A DNA stretch of 34,146 bases from Nitrincola sp. GTDB taxonomy: Bacteria > Pseudomonadota > Gammaproteobacteria > Pseudomonadales > Balneatricaceae. The notes beneath the pieces are model-generated. The model was not told the DNA's origin. It saw only the letters and a list, made by a program, of their open reading frames with translations, and searched no databases. Numbering within the stretch: the first letter of the stretch is position 1; every line of letters begins with the position of its first letter. A program made the translations under genes and the position numbers. Below are positions 30,733-34,146 of this stretch, piece by piece. The stretch is from NCBI GenBank assembly GCA_007125745.1, contig SLCQ01000177.1:1-34146 (forward strand). The letters are read 5' to 3'.

Positions 30733-32880
30733 CTACGCAGGCAAGTCTGTTTGATTATGTCTATTGAGTGAGCGCCAATGCTGGTTCTCATCCGATAAGA
30801 TCCGCGTCAACGTTGCATAGAGATCACGCAACTCTCGTGTGTGGCGCCAACTATTATGTGAACCAGTGTTTTGTTTTTTAACTAGAGTTCTCTGAAATTC
30901 GTTACAGGCTTCATTTAAAATAGTTAGTTCACCTGATACTTGACCCGCTAAGGATGACATACGCACTACCTCATTGTGATTCAAAATACCGTGGATCGCA
31001 GCACCCCAAGCAGGCAAGAATGCTGTAAAAATAAGTATCCAGGATATGTTCACAAAAAAGTGTAATGTCACCGCTATAAAGGTGATAAAAAACAGACTAA
31101 ATGACAAGCGGTGAAGATAGACATGATCTCTGTGTAAATTTTGATGACTGCGGGTAAAATATCGCCTGTGCTCATCGAGTACTTGTCGTAAATAGTCTGC
31201 CATCCCCATATTATGCTCAGTTAAACAGTAGCGCTTAGGGTTAGATCGACTCACCGGTAGACCTGAACTGATCAATACACGGTGCAATAACCAGTGCTCT
31301 GCACTAATAAGTTCACCGCCTCTTGCGTTAGATTTAGGCCCCCAAAAAGGCCGATTAAACGCCCGAGGAAGCACCAGCAAGGGAAAGCCTATGCGCAAAT
31401 AGCGCAACTGCTCCGCCAGATAGCGATAGCTCATCCAGTGACCATGCCAATCACGAAACCTTGCTTGCAATACGTGACTGACAATAAACCTGAGTAAAAT
31501 AAACTCCATCACCGCCCAAATCATCAATAAGCCAGGCATATTAGCCGGCCAAATTTTCAGTGCTCCTGCAACAGCACAAAAAACGGCAAAGGCAGCGGCA
31601 TAATAGATCATCCAGATCCCATCACGTTGCCGACGACCAAAGCAACTCGCTTGTGTCTCTGCCCAGTTAAAGATCTGTTCAAGATCAGGCTCATCTATAG
31701 GGTGCTTTTCCTCGTCAGCGGGCAATACCTGTTGATACCCCTTAGTCTGTCCAGGCAATCGCAACGAAGCTTTAAAGTCTTCATAATTTAAGCGTGCAAT
31801 GGAAGAACAAAACAGATGCAGGCGTCCGATTAATCTCTCTTTTACACTAAGAGCGTCCTGCCCTCGAGTCAACAACTCCAGCAAACGGCGAGCTTGCGAA
31901 GGGTTCGGAGGATTAAGCATCACTTTCAACCACAACTTAGCGCCAGACAACCACTGAAACAGATTAGGAGGCCGCTCCTTGACTGATGGTTGAAGGCAGT
32001 ATTGAATCCACAATATAACTAAGCCAAACAGGGACGCTTGTGAAGAGATACTCCTCAGGGTCTGATTTTCTATAGAGCCGTCTTGTGTTGCTGGTAAAAA
32101 AGGTAGCAGTAAAAGAGACATCCACTCTTGTAGTATCAGTTGACGTTGCTGAGTAGACGTAACTTCAGTGAAATACGCAAGAATTGACTCTGTATCCCGA
32201 CTTAAGGTTTCCAGCTCCAACAGTCGAGCATCAGTCAACCCCGATGGGCGATTAATCAGCAACTGAGGCTGATCCTTGGCTGGATCCAGCTTAACCAGCA
32301 AAATAGGTTTGCGCCGCATGAGCGCAGTCGAAATGATACGTGCCGTTCCGCTGGTGATGATAACGGGTTCCTGGGTGTCCCAAACTGCGATTAACAAATC
32401 AGAGAAGCTCAGCGCAATGTCATCGCGTAAAGAATAATCATCTTGGGTCAAAGGCTGATTCGTAATACTGGCTGACATACCCAATACCACTTTATGATCA
32501 GCTTCTTGTGGTCGTGGATGGCCGTCGCTTTCGTCAGCGGCCTCTGTTTGACGCACTTCTTGAGCGACCAATGTCGAGAGTTCATAGCCACTTTCGTGTG
32601 CAAGCTCTGCGGCCATTTGGTCAATACCTGTGGCTTCCCCCGTCACCAGCTTAAGCCGACTAGGTTCTGTAGCGTAAATATCATGAGCTTGCGAAAAAGC
32701 ATCATCTGCCGCCGTTTTAACATCGACTAGGAGTTGCTTGAGTATGACTCTCAAGTCATTTTCACGTACTTGAGAGTCTTTTAACCAGTGTCGGTGTAAG
32801 CGTTGCATTCGATGACCTGCGACCAACACACCAAAGTCTGGGCGCAAGCGAGGTCGTTGAAGCTGTTCTATAGAAGACAC
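30733..32880 (-). CDS. SLOG-like N-terminal domain fused to SLATT-like multi-TM C-terminal region
   Basis: GVLVAGHRMQRL, LVTGEATGIDQMAAELAHESGY, ALSFSDLLIAVWDTQEP...SGTARIISTALMRRKPILLVK; C-terminal 2TM followed by WMSYRYLAEQLRYLRIGFPL, then a second 2TM block; GTG start, weak SD. Confidence 0.7.
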   Translation of the reverse strand: MSSIEQLQRPRLRPDFGVLVAGHRMQRLHRHWLKDSQVRENDLRVILKQLLVDVKTAADDAFSQAHDIYATEPSRLKLVTGEATGIDQMAAELAHESGYELSTLVAQEVRQTEAADESDGHPRPQEADHKVVLGMSASITNQPLTQDDYSLRDDIALSFSDLLIAVWDTQEPVIITSGTARIISTALMRRKPILLVKLDPAKDQPQLLINRPSGLTDARLLELETLSRDTESILAYFTEVTSTQQRQLILQEWMSLLLLPFLPATQDGSIENQTLRSISSQASLFGLVILWIQYCLQPSVKERPPNLFQWLSGAKLWLKVMLNPPNPSQARRLLELLTRGQDALSVKERLIGRLHLFCSSIARLNYEDFKASLRLPGQTKGYQQVLPADEEKHPIDEPDLEQIFNWAETQASCFGRRQRDGIWMIYYAAAFAVFCAVAGALKIWPANMPGLLMIWAVMEFILLRFIVSHVLQARFRDWHGHWMSYRYLAEQLRYLRIGFPLLVLPRAFNRPFWGPKSNARGGELISAEHWLLHRVLISSGLPVSRSNPKRYCLTEHNMGMADYLRQVLDEHRRYFTRSHQNLHRDHVYLHRLSFSLFFITFIAVTLHFFVNISWILIFTAFLPAWGAAIHGILNHNEVVRMSSLAGQVSGELTILNEACNEFQRTLVKKQNTGSHNSWRHTRELRDLYATLTRILSDENQHWRSLNRHNQTDLPA

Positions 32881-32889
32881 TGAAATTGA

Positions 32890-33318
32890 CTATTTCATTA
32901 ACCGGGTAAAGAAATCCGGCATATCATAGCCAGCTGATTTAAGTTGATCCACTAATGACTCTGGCGCTTGTTGGTGCCGCTGACTTAAAGCCCAAAGCAT
33001 TCCACAACGTGCTCCAGAGCGACAAAAAGCCACGACTGGGGTGTCCGCTTTATTCAGTATCTCACCAAATTCATCGCCCTGTGCATCCTCTACCTGCCCA
33101 GAAATGACAGGCTGGTAATACCAGGTTAACCCCAAGCTTTCTGCGTAAGCTTGCAAGCTAGTGGAAGAGGGCTGTTCGGGTTCTTCAAAATCTGGGCGGT
33201 TGCAAATAAGTGTTTTAACACCTTCATCAGCCAAGGCTTTTATATCATCCTTCGATAATTGAGCACAGGCGCTTAAGCGATCAGTCAGTTTACGCATGGC
33301 AGGTAGTTGTTGTGGCAT
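32890..33318 (-). CDS. TIGR01244/DUF442-type sulfurtransferase or DSP-like phosphatase
   Basis: LSKDDIKALADEGVKTLICNRPDFEEPEQPSS; active-site-like loop FCRSGARC. Confidence 0.87.
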   Translation of the reverse strand: MPQQLPAMRKLTDRLSACAQLSKDDIKALADEGVKTLICNRPDFEEPEQPSSTSLQAYAESLGLTWYYQPVISGQVEDAQGDEFGEILNKADTPVVAFCRSGARCGMLWALSQRHQQAPESLVDQLKSAGYDMPDFFTRLMK

Positions 33319-33363
33319 AGAACTCTCCTCAATAATCCGTGAGCGATCAATATTTCTTATAAG

Positions 33364-33972
33364 CTAAAGATAATGTAGTAATCGTTCACTTAAATCAACC
33401 AGCCATTTGTTGAGATAAGACTGACTGGCAGATGCTAAACCCTGTGCAGTCACCTCTGGCAACGCTTCTGATTGTTGCCACTGCCATGAAACAATGGGTT
33501 GGCCATTAGCCTTAATCAAATCGGCACTGATACCCACCAATAATCGCTGGGAGGTTTGATCTAAGTGCCACTGATGCAGATGAATTCGTAAACGATAGTC
33601 AGACAGTATGCCCGGTTGATCCATTAATACATTAACACCCTGCAAATGTGTACCTAAATACTCTGTCGCCAGTCTCTCCATCTGCAAAGGTAATGGCTCT
33701 GTCCAAATATGATCTCTAAAAGGGGTCAGCTGATGCGCACCTGTTTGATACCAAAGTGCACGACTATTTAAAGCAGTTGTAGCCAAGGGAGTCTCAACAA
33801 TCAGGGTACCCCGCTCTGCAGTCCAAACCGTTTCATTTAAGCTATCTTCTGTAATCGTTGAGATCAACTGTAACTGGTTTGGTGCGGGGCCTGCTTGGGG
33901 TAGTAGATTACAGCCAGCGAGTCCAAGCCCGACGACTAGCCCAACACATAGCTTTACAATTTTTATGCTCAT
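33364..33972 (-). CDS. ABC-type transport auxiliary lipoprotein (PqiC/DUF330-like)
   Basis: Lipobox GLAGCNLL; NSRALWYQTGAHQLTPFRDHIWTEPLPLQMERL; adjacent to MCE gene. Confidence 0.85.
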   Translation of the reverse strand: MSIKIVKLCVGLVVGLGLAGCNLLPQAGPAPNQLQLISTITEDSLNETVWTAERGTLIVETPLATTALNSRALWYQTGAHQLTPFRDHIWTEPLPLQMERLATEYLGTHLQGVNVLMDQPGILSDYRLRIHLHQWHLDQTSQRLLVGISADLIKANGQPIVSWQWQQSEALPEVTAQGLASASQSYLNKWLVDLSERLLHYL

Positions 33973-33975
33973 CTC

Positions 33976-34146
33976 TTACTCTCCAGGGCCAGCAGGCAAG
34001 GTACCTGGGCCTTTTATCAAGATATCACCTTGACGCTGTAACGTTTCACTTAAGGAACGTGTTTCTCTGATCAGCGGCGCCAGCTCTCTCGCCAGCACCT
34101 GGCTATCTCGAGACATCGCCATGAGTTGACGGTTAGTCTGTTCCAA
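33976..34146 (-). CDS. MCE (MlaD/PqiB-like) family protein, C-terminal end only; gene continues past the window edge
   Basis: Minus-strand frame reads LEQTNRQLMAMSRDSQVLARELAPLIRETRSLSETLQRQGDILIKGPGTLPAGPGE*; coiled-coil tail typical of MCE proteins; upstream of auxiliary lipoprotein gene. Confidence 0.72.
   Translation of the reverse strand: MEQTNRQLMAMSRDSQVLARELAPLIRETRSLSETLQRQGDILIKGPGTLPAGPGE

Noticed and set aside
30716-30735. Terminator between the DMT transporter and the SLOG-SLATT-like gene (AGCCG...CGGCT / TAGCCGGCTA)
   Set aside because: Short stem or loop-less palindrome with no T tract on either strand

Overview
This looks like a gammaproteobacterial chromosomal window with three parts. 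(1) 1-9.7 kb is a conserved housekeeping run: miaB(partial)-phoH/ybeZ-ybeY-corC-lnt, convergent ybeL, then leuS-lptE-holA and a small c-type cytochrome lipoprotein. (2) 10-19.4 kb holds ntrC-ntrB-glnA on the minus strand, then typA, pip, dtd and an NSS-family transporter. The glnA/ntrB upstream regions carry readable sigma-54 and NtrC-type sites. (3) 19.4-34.1 kb is accessory-like. It has a divergent cluster of circularly permuted ATP-grasp, alpha-E, transglutaminase and DUF2126 proteins, matching the predicted but largely uncharacterised amidoligase/peptide-tagging system, with a DMT transporter directly downstream. It also has a 715-aa protein read as a SLOG + SLATT-like membrane fusion, a TIGR01244-type protein, and an MCE/auxiliary-lipoprotein transport operon that runs off the window. 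The main new observation is the 317-bp region between the two halves of the amidoligase cluster. It contains a good sigma-54 promoter motif on the plus strand, a plausible one on the minus strand, and a GCAC-N7-GTGC NtrC-type site between them, the same motif class found upstream of glnA and ntrB here. This suggests the system is induced by nitrogen limitation. All calls come from reading the sequence by eye; no database search was run.
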